Below are positions 11,886-22,640 of a DNA stretch of 64,000 nucleotides, piece after piece. Position 1 is the first letter of the stretch. Each line of letters starts with the position of its first letter. The notes under the pieces were generated by a model that did not search any database, was not told the origin of the DNA, and saw nothing but the letters and a program-made list of their open reading frames with translations. The stretch covers positions 62,001 to 126,000 of the forward strand of contig JAKUHH010000250.1 in NCBI GenBank assembly GCA_022701365.1, given 5' to 3'. The DNA comes from Mycocentrospora acerina (lineage: Eukaryota > Ascomycota > Dothideomycetes > Pleosporales). A program made the translations under genes and the position numbers.

Positions 11886-12909
11886 ATCCACACGATAATA
11901 AACGTATGTGTCCTCTTACCCACAATTCATAGCTTAGATACTCTTCGTTCCTTCATCGAGCTTCTGCATTCCTTGATATCAACTGTGAAGACTGAAAAGG
12001 ATGTTCGACTCGGGAGAGCATGTTTGACTGCATGATCAAAGTTCGATTTCGAACCTTCTCCTTAGTGTGAGTGTAGAATATTAGTAAGAGAGCGTGAACT
12101 GTTATTTAATACTTAGAATTAGCGTTTCTCCGTATTTGCTTCAATGGATACACTGAGAGAAATGTCTTGAGCTACCGCGTCCACTACAAGCACAGTCCCA
12201 GGTCTTGCTTAGCTACGTGAAGCTGCATTTGAGGCGCCGTGAGTATTTCTACCGAGTCGCGCATACACCTAGCTAAACTTGGGAGGTACCAAATGATAAT
12301 ACAGAGCTAACTGCCAATTTGGAATATTTCTCTGTCGTTCATTTCCATCGTCAATGAAACGGATCTGAAAAGAGAAGGCATTTGTTAACAAACGTCACAT
12401 TTCCGATTCCGATTCCGATTCCGCCTTTCAATTCCAAATTCGTGCAGTAGATTTTCCAGATCAACTTGCGGCCACAACCATCTAGATACACATAGGGCGA
12501 AATAAGCTAGTATTTTTCACGTATAAGATACAGTGCAAAGGAAAAACAGGAGTGTGAGCGATACAGCTTTTAGAAAATTAAGTACTGGCCCAGCCATCTC
12601 GATTGCACTGGAACTTTTAGTCGACCCTACGCCTTCATCACTTGTTCATTCAACAATTTCACTTTTAGAACCATCGCCCCAATCATACTCTATCTTGTAC
12701 AAACCAGGATGGAAGGAAAGGCTCGACTATATAAATTTGACCAAGCAACAGAGAGTGGTATTTTGATGCTTAGGTACAAACCATCATGAAATCCACTGGA
12801 ACATGTTCGGAATGTGCGGTTATGACTCTTAATTTACCTTGAATAGTTTTCTTTGGCAATAGGTGGCAATTTCTACCTCAAGAAACTTAATGGAAAGTTA
12901 TTCGCTTAC
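11886..12909. other. Intergenic with tRNA-like fragment
   Basis: A 1-kb gap between the convergent aldolase-like and regulator genes. It contains a tRNA-like fragment (about 12000-12055) and a short CCGATT triplication near 12406-12422. No gene was recognised; an open frame at 12533-12766 lacks an ATG and any motif. Confidence 0.55.
11993..12062 (+). other. tRNA-like relic
   Basis: The string CTCGGGAGAGCATGTTTGAC followed by TGCATGATCAAAG resembles the D arm and anticodon arm of an elongator tRNA. A four-base D stem (GTTC/GAGC) and a five-base anticodon stem (TTTGA/TCAAA) can form. The anticodon loop would be 8 nt, the variable region is too short, and the T arm (GTTCGATTTCGAAC) does not fold in the normal register. 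It is therefore not a functional tRNA; it may be a decayed tRNA, a tRNA-derived SINE head or a chance match. Confidence 0.3.
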
Positions 12910-15328
12910 CTAAATCAGTTCTTCAAATTGTCGCGAAATCTCACCAACATCCCACGTTGCCAACTCTTGGTTTCCAAAGTTGTCAGCAAAAACATCTGGT
13001 TCAAGCGACAACCCAACGACAGATCCCGAGCCAAATGCATCATACAAGTTCATGAGGTCGCTACCGATGTTAACGATGTCTGGCATTGGGCCAAGACTCG
13101 CTCCACAGTCTCGGGTATTGCTTGTCCACCCTTCACTTATTGTGTCTACCCTCGTGTTCACCGTGAACGTTTGGGTCTGCTGCATAATGTTGCTACTATG
13201 CGGTTTTGATTCACTCAAGATATGCACGTTCTCAGAGTGTTCTTGGTTTTGTCCCATAGTCGCTTCGCTCCGCAGACTCAGTGAGCGCACAATTGGTAAC
13301 AACCCGCGTATACTCCTCCAAAGTCTGCGACTGGCGGTGCCATGGCGAGAAAACCCCTTAACAAGCTCTACAGCTGCAACAAAAGAAACTCTACATGACC
13401 CTGAAAACTCATGCGGTGCATGACAAACGGCAAGTAGGAGGATGGCTAGTGCGCTGAGCAGATAGTAGTGGTAGACGCCCGGTTGGCGACTATAGATGTC
13501 ACTGGTCTCATTAAAATGTACCAGCACCTGAATACTATCTTTTGCCACATCAACGACGAGTTGCGCCATCTTAGTGTCGGCTTTTACACTCTCGTGGCTG
13601 AGTACGTGGTGACGAAGGATGAGGAGGCGTAGGTAGCTGCCGCGAAGATAGAGCAGCGTGCGCAAGCGGTGTAGTACGCGAGGTTGAGTTTGTATGGCAA
13701 GACCAGGGCGTGGGTGTCTAAATTGCAGTTCCTCAGGAATAGAAAGAAGCCAGTGTTGAGTAACGAAGTCAAGATAGTTCTCTGTCTCCTTATGAATGAA
13801 TTGCGTGGAGGAATTATGCGACGGTAGTGCCGCCCACACTCTTGAACACAATCTTCCGTAAGCAACCATACATTTAAGATATGGGAACTCTGCACCCGGT
13901 TCAGGTAGCTCTGGATCGATGTCCTTATCGCTAAGCGCGAACGATAGACCAGTCCCGAAACTCCATCGGCGATCGAGCAGGTACACAGCCCAAAATAACT
14001 GAACAGCGAAACTTCGCTCATCCATATTTTTGAAGTTATTAATGAGACTCTGCTTTCTGTGCAAGCCCATCTCCAGTGCCTGACGTGCAGCTCTTCCAAT
14101 TGCATGCCAAGCAAAAAGCTCCTCTTCTGTATGGCAGAAATAGAGGCTGAGCATACCCATTATTTGCAGGTCTTTAAGTTCAGTTTCTGTATCACTAGAA
14201 ATTCGACAAGCCTCTAGTTCGACAGTCTCGATTAGCCTACTAGAGATTTCATTTTTGCCGTGCGTCTCATGAGTTATGGCCGTTGCGACAGCCAGGCGAA
14301 GAATGTGAATGTCTTTTTTTCCTAGCCCCAACGAGTTCTGTATGAGTTGTTCAGGATGTCGGACCATGTTTAGAAGATGGGGTGTATTAACTACTAACGC
14401 CTCTGTGTCCAGAATGGGATGACAGGATACGACCTCGTCCTTATAGATGCCGATTAATCGGATCGCCTCGTCAACGGAAAAGCCAAGCAAGACATCATTA
14501 TTTGCCCTAAATCGTGAATATGACGTCGAATATTGCGAAGAAGGCTCTGGCGTTACTCCTCTCGAAGAAGCTGTAGATGATGGACTTGACGAACGATGTT
14601 GGCCTGTCGGTATGCCCATGCGAGCAAGCGAGGTCTCGGCGATGTTAAAACCGAAGGCCGAGCTGGTCGGCCCGACAAACTGAGCTTTTCTCGGTTTGTC
14701 TTCTTGGTGAGAATTACTAATAGTATTTGTTGGACTGGCCGTTCGCGAACATGTGGTACAATGGTCAATGCCGTTAATTGAGGTCGATTGTTTCTCAGCC
14801 AGCGCGCCTACGGTAGCTGTAAGAGTACAAATCTGTTGACGCAAAGACGAAATCTCGTCCGCGAGTGTTGAATAACGTTGGCTAGGTTAAATGTAAGCAT
14901 ATATGAAGCACACAACACAGAGCTGATCAACTCACTCGTTAAGCCTTGGCTTCTGTTTTTCTTTGTCCCTCTCTTTCGCTGTCTGTACACTAGACGGAAA
15001 AACGACGCACTGCGTACTCATCGATGAACACCGCTGGCAGTCAGGATCTTCATTAATACGAATACATCTCACTTTAGATCGCTTGCACTCATTGCTAATA
15101 GTGTTAGCACGCATAGCCACGTCGACAGGTAGTAAGTATTCACCACGCAGCAGAGGTGTACTTAGCGCGCTTTGACCGACCACGTTCAGCCAAACCATCC
15201 TGCGAGGCGCGTTTCTGTAACGAATCTGAGGCATTCGTAACACTATTTAGTCCCTCATTCGGCGACATAGCTGTTATAGTAGTTGAAGTTGTCTGGCGAG
15301 AGTCCCGGAAGCTGAAGGCGGAGTTCAT
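12910..15328 (-). CDS. Zn2Cys6 transcription factor with fungal_trans domain
   Basis: Nuclear regulator, 771 aa. Minus-strand exons are 15328-15144, 15094-14936 and 14881-12910 (introns 49 and 54 nt). The first splice completes the binuclear cluster: C62-x2-C65-x6-C72-x8-C81-x2-C84-x6-C91, with the basic KRSKVR between C65 and C72. A KEKQ-rich linker and a short coiled coil (STLADEISSLRQQI) follow, as in Gal4-type dimer regions. The middle third carries the fungal-specific transcription factor domain (TGREAAR-type segment read here as IGRAARQALEMGLHR, then LFWAVYLLDRRWSFGTGL and DKDIDPELPEPG). Length and order are normal. The target is unknown; the nearby class II aldolase and the decayed enoyl-reductase are conceivable former partners. 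Confidence 0.9.
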
Positions 15329-16268
15329 AGGCTAGTGATACGAGCGGGGTCGAATTCGGCTTGCCATGACTAGCTAGTCTCCCACTACCAACGCACGATA
15401 GTGCTGGATCAGATCACTTCGCATAAGAAGGGAAGAGAGTTGATATACAAACCTCAAATTCATTGATCATTTCCACTCTGAATCGAACAGAGGTGTCGCA
15501 GTTGTGACGGGCAATCGAAGAAGAACCACGAGTAAAATAAAGAAGGTTCAAACATCGCAATATGGCCGAAGCGAAAGGTATGACAGATCTTTCTCTTTGT
15601 AGAGACAGTAGACGCGTGTTAGGATAAACAAAGAAATCGTGGATCAAATATAATCTCTTGTGAATATGAACCAGGTTCAAAATTGAAAGAAATGAAGAAA
15701 AAAAAGGGATGACAGCCAGGACAAAACATACAGGAAACATGTAGGACGCGTTGTACAGCTGAAAACAGGGCGGAGTGACACTGATGCAGATATAATTGCC
15801 AAATTATAATTATAGCATGAACTCCATGAATGAAATATGGATTGAATTGCCAAAATGCATGGATTATTTAATTTTGCCAGCCCAGTGTGGTAATGCATAT
15901 TCATGACGTTGTGAAGTCGACTGATGTATTTTTCTGTGAGAGATTCAAGTTAATATGTTGCAACGCCCGACTAGGTGGTAGGAATCTCGCAGCTAAGCCT
16001 TCTTCTGAAGATTAAATACCATTCGACATCTCAATGCTCAGCGTCATTGGGAGAGGAGGTAATGCCACAATGACTAATGTAGAATGCTTTCGTATCGAAG
16101 TGATAAAAATTGAAATATGGAATTTTCAAAAACTCCTTCTCAAGTATTAAATTCGCTCCTATGGTTCAATTTCGGTTCGAACATAGCATATTGACATCGA
16201 CAGCTCTTAATACCATGTCACTCCTATTGTCAACCGTTTGACGCCAGGTTCATTTTCCAATCGCGAGC
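15329..16268. other. Intergenic, nothing recognised
   Basis: Upstream region of the minus-strand Zn2Cys6 gene and downstream region of the CAP gene. No coding region could be supported. Open frames at 15414-15740 and 15677-15904 (minus) give hydrophobic or unordered products without a recognisable motif. Confidence 0.55.
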
Positions 16269-16938
16269 TCACCTAGGCGGCAAGACATTTTGGACATATT
16301 CGCCTCTGACATTACCTGGCGGATAGTACTCGCATGCGACGAACCAACCAGGCGCATTTCCACTGCCTCCAGGTGCACCACCATTGCAGTATGTACGTGC
16401 ACAGCCCACATAGACTGAGCTCTTCCACACGAGCTGTGTGAAGTGACCTGTTGCTGCACTACGAAACAATCAATATCTTGATACTGGAGAGTGCTATAGA
16501 GACAACTTGGATTCGGGGTTGTGTAGTCACATACCTGAACTGGCCTGCTGCATAGTTATAGCTATTCCTCTCACTCCCCCATCCAATCACTGCATTTGCC
16601 GGGCCGGGATAGTTAGCAGCAAGATTCTCGCCGAAGGGTCCGCCCTTGTATCATTAGCAATAAGCTTCATGTCAGCATCAAGCTGCCATCGCCGATTTCA
16701 GCCTGAATTAAGAGATAGGTCTTACACTGTGAGCAAAATTGCATCTACCAGTCCAAGCCCTTGCGTAAGCTACGAGCTGAGGGTGCCAGATCAGACTTGC
16801 TGCTCCGTGTTGTGCGCGGTAGGCATTGGTGTATGCAAGAATTTGGTTTTGGAACTGGGCGTCGTCGGTATACACTGCAGGAAACTGAGCGAACGCCAAA
16901 GCGTGGAACAAAGAAACGACGAGAAGGATGAGACGCAT
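16269..16938 (-). CDS. Secreted CAP/PR-1 (SCP-like) protein
   Basis: Extracellular CAP-superfamily protein, 170 aa; fungal members bind sterols or other lipids and some act in host contact. Minus-strand exons are 16938-16726, 16644-16535 and 16458-16269 (introns 81 and 76 nt). Residues 1-18 are a signal peptide (MRLILLVVSLFHALAFAQ). The CAP core follows directly: NAYRAQHGA, CNFAHS joined to GGPFGENLA, then GHFTQLVWK and CEYYPPGNV, the two CAP signatures. The expected cysteines (C66 and those around the VGCA, YCNGG and ACEY segments) are present. There is no extra domain, so it is a compact, fully secreted form. An upstream in-frame extension was rejected because the signal peptide starts at 16938. 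A TATA-like element lies about 105 bp upstream. Confidence 0.93.
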
Positions 16939-17041
16939 GTTGTACGTCAAAGAGATTACTAAGTGGGAAGTATTGTATGTGAGTGTTGAGGAGGACAAGT
17001 TGAAGTGTAGTCAAAATCGTAATACGGAATTTGAACGTTCT

Positions 17042-17049
17042 TTATAGTC
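17042..17049 (-). promoter_or_regulatory. TATA-like element of the CAP gene
   Basis: The minus strand reads CTATAAAG about 105 bp before the ATG at 16938. Position and motif are right for a core promoter; there is no further evidence. Confidence 0.4.
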
Positions 17050-19375
17050 TGTTCCGCATTTCGAGGTTCCCATAGTCAAATATTTTTCGCATGATATGCA
17101 GAAGATGTGCATAGCCAGCCACTGTTCGATGTCAGTGACTTTGAAGTGCCGCTATGTTTTGCTTGTTCAACGATATGAAAGCTTAACAGGCTGAACCAAC
17201 GTCGGAGACACGGGTGATGTTCAATACGAAAATGGACCTGAGTGTTACTGATTGGTGTGGTGGTGAGTGATCAAGAATTAGTGATGAGCGTCAACTTCAA
17301 ATGTCGTATCCGGACAAAGCGAATTCATGGTTCGCCAACTAGAGTGTCTCAATTTAAGCTACAGTCTTAGTAGAAGAATGAACAATGGCTTAAAGTGGCA
17401 AAATGGACTCACCGTTTTCATTCTTTTATGCATTCCTTGATTAAAAATCACATTGCGAACGAGGTATTCCCTCGACGTGGAATAAAGCTATGCGCAATTC
17501 AGTTTTGTTTATTTCAGCTGTCAGTATGAGCCTCTAGTCGAACACTGGAATCACGATTTTCGCCACATGTTAACCGCGTCTGTTCAACGATCTCTTGTTC
17601 GCTACTGCTTTTGCGCCGATCATCCTTCTTGTATACTAGTGCAACTTGTTTCAATAGCGCAGATGGGCACGTGTGCCTTCTTTGTATTGTTCGTCCTCTG
17701 ACTTTTGCTGTCGCCTATGCCGATAATTTTGACAAAGAATCCAACCTCCTTATCGTCATTGTTACCGGCCTTAATGTTGTTCACTTTTGCTTTCCTAATC
17801 GCTACCAGGACCGATGTCCAGAGTTTTCAGGCACCTCGCTTGGCTTTGACCATGAAAGTGCAAAGCTTTACAAAATTGCTTTTTGGGCGCTACTCTATAT
17901 GCCCTATCGTAGCAGGTTCGGGCGGCATGTCAAAGCGACCAAATGGGGATCAACCCCATTTTTGGAGTGATACCTGGCCTCGGTAGTCTGCGCTCCATGC
18001 AGCTACGGTAAAACGTTGTGGCGTAACCAAGTCGCGCAATGAGCATTAGATTAATCGCCTGATGTTGCAACCACAAACCAGCAAAACTTTAGATGATCCG
18101 ATGATGCTCAGCAGGTATCAGTGTCACGTCATCTTTCTCATAGAGAACGTGCCATCGACGCAATAGGTACTACTTAGACCGGTACAAATGACTTAGGAGA
18201 GAAAAAAAAGCGAGAAACTAATGGCTTGCGTTGAACCAGTCACTTCAGTTTTGCAAGATAGTAAAGTTGCTTTTTCCCTAACTTTCGCGTCTGCGTTTTC
18301 AAGCGAAATAGCTTTTCGTTCATGCTGATCTGCGTTCGAACTTGCGGAGCCGAGCGCCGTTGTCAATTCGTGAGATCTTCAATTAAAGGCAGTATTGCTC
18401 GGTCGTCACGAGGAAGAAGCATTGTTATCGTATCCTGAAGTCTTCGTACACTTCCGTTTAGATGCCAAACCCCTCGCCCAGCTTGCTTCACCAGCGATAT
18501 TGCCTAGTGGGCTAGTACTACAAGTGCAACAGGATCATGCTGCGAAATCAAATCATCGAAGTGATCTGATATCTTGTCCAGCCATAATATCATACCGCGC
18601 CATGCGGCGTCGGCGCCATTAACGGAGAAGCTAACATGGCAGCAGTCAATCATGATCACAATTGCTAAGAGTGTTGATCACACATCTACAACGCCCTTGG
18701 ATCGACTGAAGATATTGGTTATATGAGACGAAAGCACCTCGAGTCGGTCGAGAATCCAGGAAAGGTTTGAGGATGCATCGAAGGGAAACAACTAGGAGCC
18801 TCGCAGCTCTAATGAATTGTTTGCACTCAGGTTAACTCTAGCCCGAGCAAATGGATCGGTCTTATCACTGGAAATATAACAGCTGCCTTCAGGATAAAGA
18901 TTGTCTCTGGAAACATCGCATCCACAAATTATTTTCAAAAGGGATTGAACTTGACCCTTCAGAGTCAGTTCAAAATCTTGCTCCTGATCGACTGCGTGTC
19001 CAGAAAATATGCACGAAAATGTGCATCTAGGCCGCTTACGCGCTGCCGCTGCTTCCTTTTCGATAGTAATTCTTTCAGGACCAACTCCCGCCATTATCTC
19101 CCACCCCACAGAAAACTCATCCAAAAGCCGTGTTGATCGCTTGTAACTGCCTCTTTTGATTAAAATTTTGCTCTCCATTGTTACAAGATGGCATGCGGAG
19201 ATCGATAGTAAACCGCACATGAACTACCAACGTTGCAAAGCTATTGGAATAATATGTTATTGCCAAGTATGCTCACTAAGCTCTCGTCGCTCAGTTGTGA
19301 GAGGCCCAAGATCCGGAGAATTCGTGAGATGGTAGATATATGAAAGTGTTTCCAAGTCAAAATTGATCTGAAAGT

Positions 19376-19789
19376 CTACAATTGAAATCTTGGTGGATAC
19401 AGGCTTGTTTTCCAATGGCAGAGTTGATGCATCGGAAATCTTTGAATATTTTCTCTCGCGCATCTAGCGCGGTGGTTACTGGGAATTATAGCAATATTCC
19501 GTGAAGATACGAAGGGAGTGACCTCAAAATATCTAAGTTTTGTGCTGCGGAAGAATGTCTGCGGTTTGAATTCCTTGGTAAAATGGAGCGACGCGAGCAG
19601 CTTTTTGCATTCATGTATTTTCGTTTGATGATTCGCCATGCGCTTCGAGCTGGCGTAGAGATGTTTGCATCCTTTCTTCGTGCAGTGGTGGCTGGAGATG
19701 ATAGGCGAAAAATTAGTAGGTGCTGAGGTCTGATTAGGGAGAGATGTGGCTTCAGGTTCTAGGAGTTGAAGCTGAGCGATTTTTGACAA
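19376..19789 (-). pseudogene. C2H2 zinc-finger gene fragment
   Basis: The frame contains one classical C2H2 finger: C-x4-C-x12-H-x4-H (CTKKGCKHLYASSKRMANHQ, then TKIH). It has no in-frame ATG before the finger; a stop lies shortly upstream. Downstream, two other minus-strand frames (19463-19257 and 19220-18792) could once have belonged to the same gene, but I found no splice pair that joins them in frame. Single C2H2 fingers at the start of longer fungal proteins are common. I read this as a decayed gene; a multi-exon gene with unusual splices is the alternative. Confidence 0.4.
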
Positions 19790-20590
19790 AAAGTTTTGTC
19801 GAGCGTCTCGGTATCTAGACCTTATGCCAAATCAAATAATTGCGCAGCGCGCTCTTCTGGATTGCATACTGACACGCTAAATAAATCAAGACATTGTACC
19901 GAAGACCGTACTAGAGTAGTGCATGTGGGCCTGTGGCCAAAGTTCGCATACCGGTTTACTTTGCCGGATACCACACGCAATTTATTCATCATTAACGAGC
20001 GTGTAGAGAGAGTCTATAATCACTAGGCAAATTGAACAGTTCCGAGATAAGCCATAGTCTGATTGTTTACGTAGCTAATGACGCTACAGAGTTAAGCTGG
20101 AACGACATACCATTTTGGCACCAACCTCATATGATGATCTTTGCAGCAACACACTTCTTCTAGCAAAGTAGTGCTGAGAATGACTCTGCACATCTTTTAA
20201 TTTTCAATCAATACAGTAAAACGGCAATACTGAATTCTCCGTGTCCAGCTTCCTTCCAATCAGTCTTCTTGAGAGAGCAGAGAAAGTGGAGTGATGCAAC
20301 CTTTTGAGCCCATCTCCTATAAGACCGCCATATGTAATTTTTGATTTTTATGCATAACTACTGCATTTCGAGTAACTCTTCCGGAAAAAGGCTTTCAAAT
20401 CATCCCTCGTGCTTATGCTGCTGTTCGGGAGATCGTTTCACTTCCAACTAACCATCCAACCAAGAATAAATAAATTAATCAACGTTTCAGTGCTAGAATC
20501 TACCACTAACTATATACTGCACAAAATCCCACTCTACTCAATACAACTCCAACAAGTTCGTATTAAAGAATCGATAACGAATACTCCGAC

Positions 20591-21697
20591 CAATCATGCT
20601 ACACTCCTCGACAAAGTAGGCACTGCACTGCGTGTTTCTGATACCCCTCTTCCAACACTAGACCTAGAGAAATTTTTGTGAAGAACTACGTTATTTCCAT
20701 TGCCCCACTCGATTGGCACATGCTTGACTATGGCACATTCGTCCAACACCGGCCAGATATCTTTAATTGTGATATCGCTGGTGAATTTTACCCAGCTGAA
20801 GAGGGGGTCAAAAGATTCTTTCCAGGTAATCAAGTCATTGGGTAGGTTCACGATTCATCGTAGAACTTTTGCAAACTATCGACATCAGAACAAGTCTAAC
20901 ATGGAGATCCCTAGTCACACTGCCAACTTAGTCAGCCGTCGATTTCAGGACTGCGCATTTGCTAATTATACTGTAATTCCTGTGGATAAAGCAGCAATTC
21001 TACCAGACTCCATCTTATTCGCCGACGGTGTGGTAGTTCCTCTGGCCCTAGAGGCTACGGTTTGTTCACTATATGTAAAGATACCAGGTGAAGCTTTTCC
21101 AGGCGTCCAATTCCAACTCTTGGACTGGTATACCCCTGTTTAGATCAGTCAGCTTCAATCTGGGAATAATACTGGAAGAATATGGAGGGTTGTTATCCTA
21201 TGGTTCTATGAAAATCCGGTTGGCCTCCGCTTCTGGGGTTAGCGTGCTTGCTATTGCAAGCGAAATACATCACATGCTTAGCAAATGGTATGGAGCAGCC
21301 GAAGTACTTGAGTACAAAGATACCGGGCTCGTCTCTAAAGTTATTAAAGCGGTCCAAATTTCCGGATATTTTCTCATTGGAATCGTCGATGCCATCTCGA
21401 CTACGGAAACCTAGCCATACGATCTTGCCATTCTGGCCAAACTGGGCGAAGGCCATCTGACCTGTACACATCCTCTATCCAACAATCTGCCTGAAAATGT
21501 GCAAGCTGAGATGAGTTTTGCCGTTAATGATGTTGCAACGCACGTGGAAAAAATTCGTTACATTCGCATTACAGTCTGGAAAGCTTCAGTGCCTCCCAAA
21601 GCCAACCGTTCTGGGCAAAGGATTGGAATTTATTCGGTAGTGTTTAAAGAAAAGCAAGTCTGGAGTGCATTCAACCAAATTAATCGTGCATTTGTAA
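20591..21697 (+). pseudogene. Broken zinc-type medium-chain reductase (enoyl-reductase-like)
   Basis: Remains of an MDR-family reductase of the kind that serves as trans-acting enoyl reductase in fungal polyketide pathways or as a quinone-type oxidoreductase. Pieces in order are a GroES-like start (near 20600-20680), VKNYVISIAPLDWHMLDYG, DIAGE, a mid segment ending in PLALEA (about 21040), LASASGVSVLAIASE, AAEVLEYKD, DAISTTET, LAILAKLGEGHLTC, MSFAVNDVAT and a C-terminal end at 21697. Lesions seen: a frameshift near 20667, a shift in the nucleotide-binding loop near 21215, an in-frame TAG at 21412-21414, a shift near 21590 and a TAG near 21646. The stop at 20843 may lie in an old intron. Order and spacing match an otherwise complete gene, so decay is fairly recent. 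Confidence 0.82.
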
Positions 21698-22057
21698 CGA
21701 TGATGGGTCCAACTAGAAGAATTTCATAACGATCTTGAAACAATTGGCACGTGTATGAATTGTGGCCAAGGCCGCCATTCAATCTCCACACACCTTCTCC
21801 AAAGCTCAACTGTGTTGTTGCAATTTTTTTCAAACCACAGTAATCTCCAAGTCCTTACTATAAGTCACTCACCACGACACTAAGATAACCAATGTATAAA
21901 ATTAAAATTTGCAAGTAATATAATCCAGTCAGTATTAATACAGACTTTATTTTTACTTCTTACAAGCCGGGTAAAATCAGGCCTAAGACAAGAAGGGACT
22001 AAAAGAATACAATATGCTATTGTAAGTAGTATGAACAACACCGCCAACCTCTACACG
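21698..22057. other. Short intergenic, nothing seen
   Basis: AT-rich spacer between the decayed reductase and the 3' end of the small secreted-protein gene on the other strand. No motif was recognised. Confidence 0.5.
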
Positions 22058-22640
22058 TTACTGCATCTCTATTTTGACGTTGTTTTCGTCGTCTGCACGA
22101 ATTAGTTATTGTCAGAGTCGAACTATAGGAGCCACTAACCTCCCATTAGGTCTGCAAAGACATTGCCGCCTTCTAATATCAGATGAGCATCTAGACAGCT
22201 ATTAGCAAAACATATATGTATACAGGAAAAAATCTCAAAAGAGTGAACATACTGGGGAACTTGAGTTGATATGAATCCTTATCCTTATGAGCGGTGACGG
22301 GCTGGATGAGGCTGCCATTGTCTGTGCTCGGTTTGAACCAGAGAACTTGCTTCGGTAGCAAACTCCTGTCCTCAGTAGTAGAACGTCCGAGTGCCCAGTC
22401 ATCGGACAAAAGACGACCATTCTTTAGCGTGAAGAGAGCTGCTTCACGCCCAGTCTTTGCTTGAATACGGTCTTCACCTTTATCATCAACCTTCGCAATG
22501 TGCAAACCGTCGACTTCTATTGTGAAGGCAGAAGGGAGACTATCCATACTGCTAAAGTGGGCAAAGGCCGATGACAGTAAGAACAAGACAAGCCCAAGGG
22601 CCGAAAGGTAGAAAACGCGACTCTTCAACGTGGCTGGCAT
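22058..22640 (-). CDS. Small secreted protein, no recognised family
   Basis: 157-aa predicted secreted protein. Minus-strand exons are 22640-22253, 22190-22140 and 22092-22058 (introns 62 and 46 nt). The joins give KFPNAHLILEGGNVFADLMG and then DDENNVKIEMQ before the stop. Residues 10-28 form a strong hydrophobic leader (FYLSALGLVLFLLSSAFA); the rest is soluble, with a repeated strand-like pattern (FTIEVDGLHIAKVDD, AALFTLKNGRLLSDDWALGR, QVLWFKP) that suggests an all-beta fold. There are no cysteines in the predicted mature part. I recognise no family. Size, leader and placement in a gene-poor tract next to a pseudogene fit a candidate effector, which is inference. The splice set is consistent but the third exon is short and less certain. 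Confidence 0.62.

Larger units (their letters stand above)
16939..20590. other. Gene-poor stretch
   Basis: About 3.6 kb with no intact gene. The only recognisable trace is a C2H2 zinc-finger fragment on the minus strand (19376-19789). A further minus-strand frame (18792-19220) and several plus-strand frames (17611-17986, 18395-18622) have no motif and could be chance or decayed coding DNA. Confidence 0.5.

Noticed and set aside
10667..21697. A present-day secondary-metabolite cluster
   Set aside because: A regulator, an aldolase-like enzyme and a broken reductase are near each other, but no PKS, NRPS, terpene cyclase or P450 gene is present; at most a relic.
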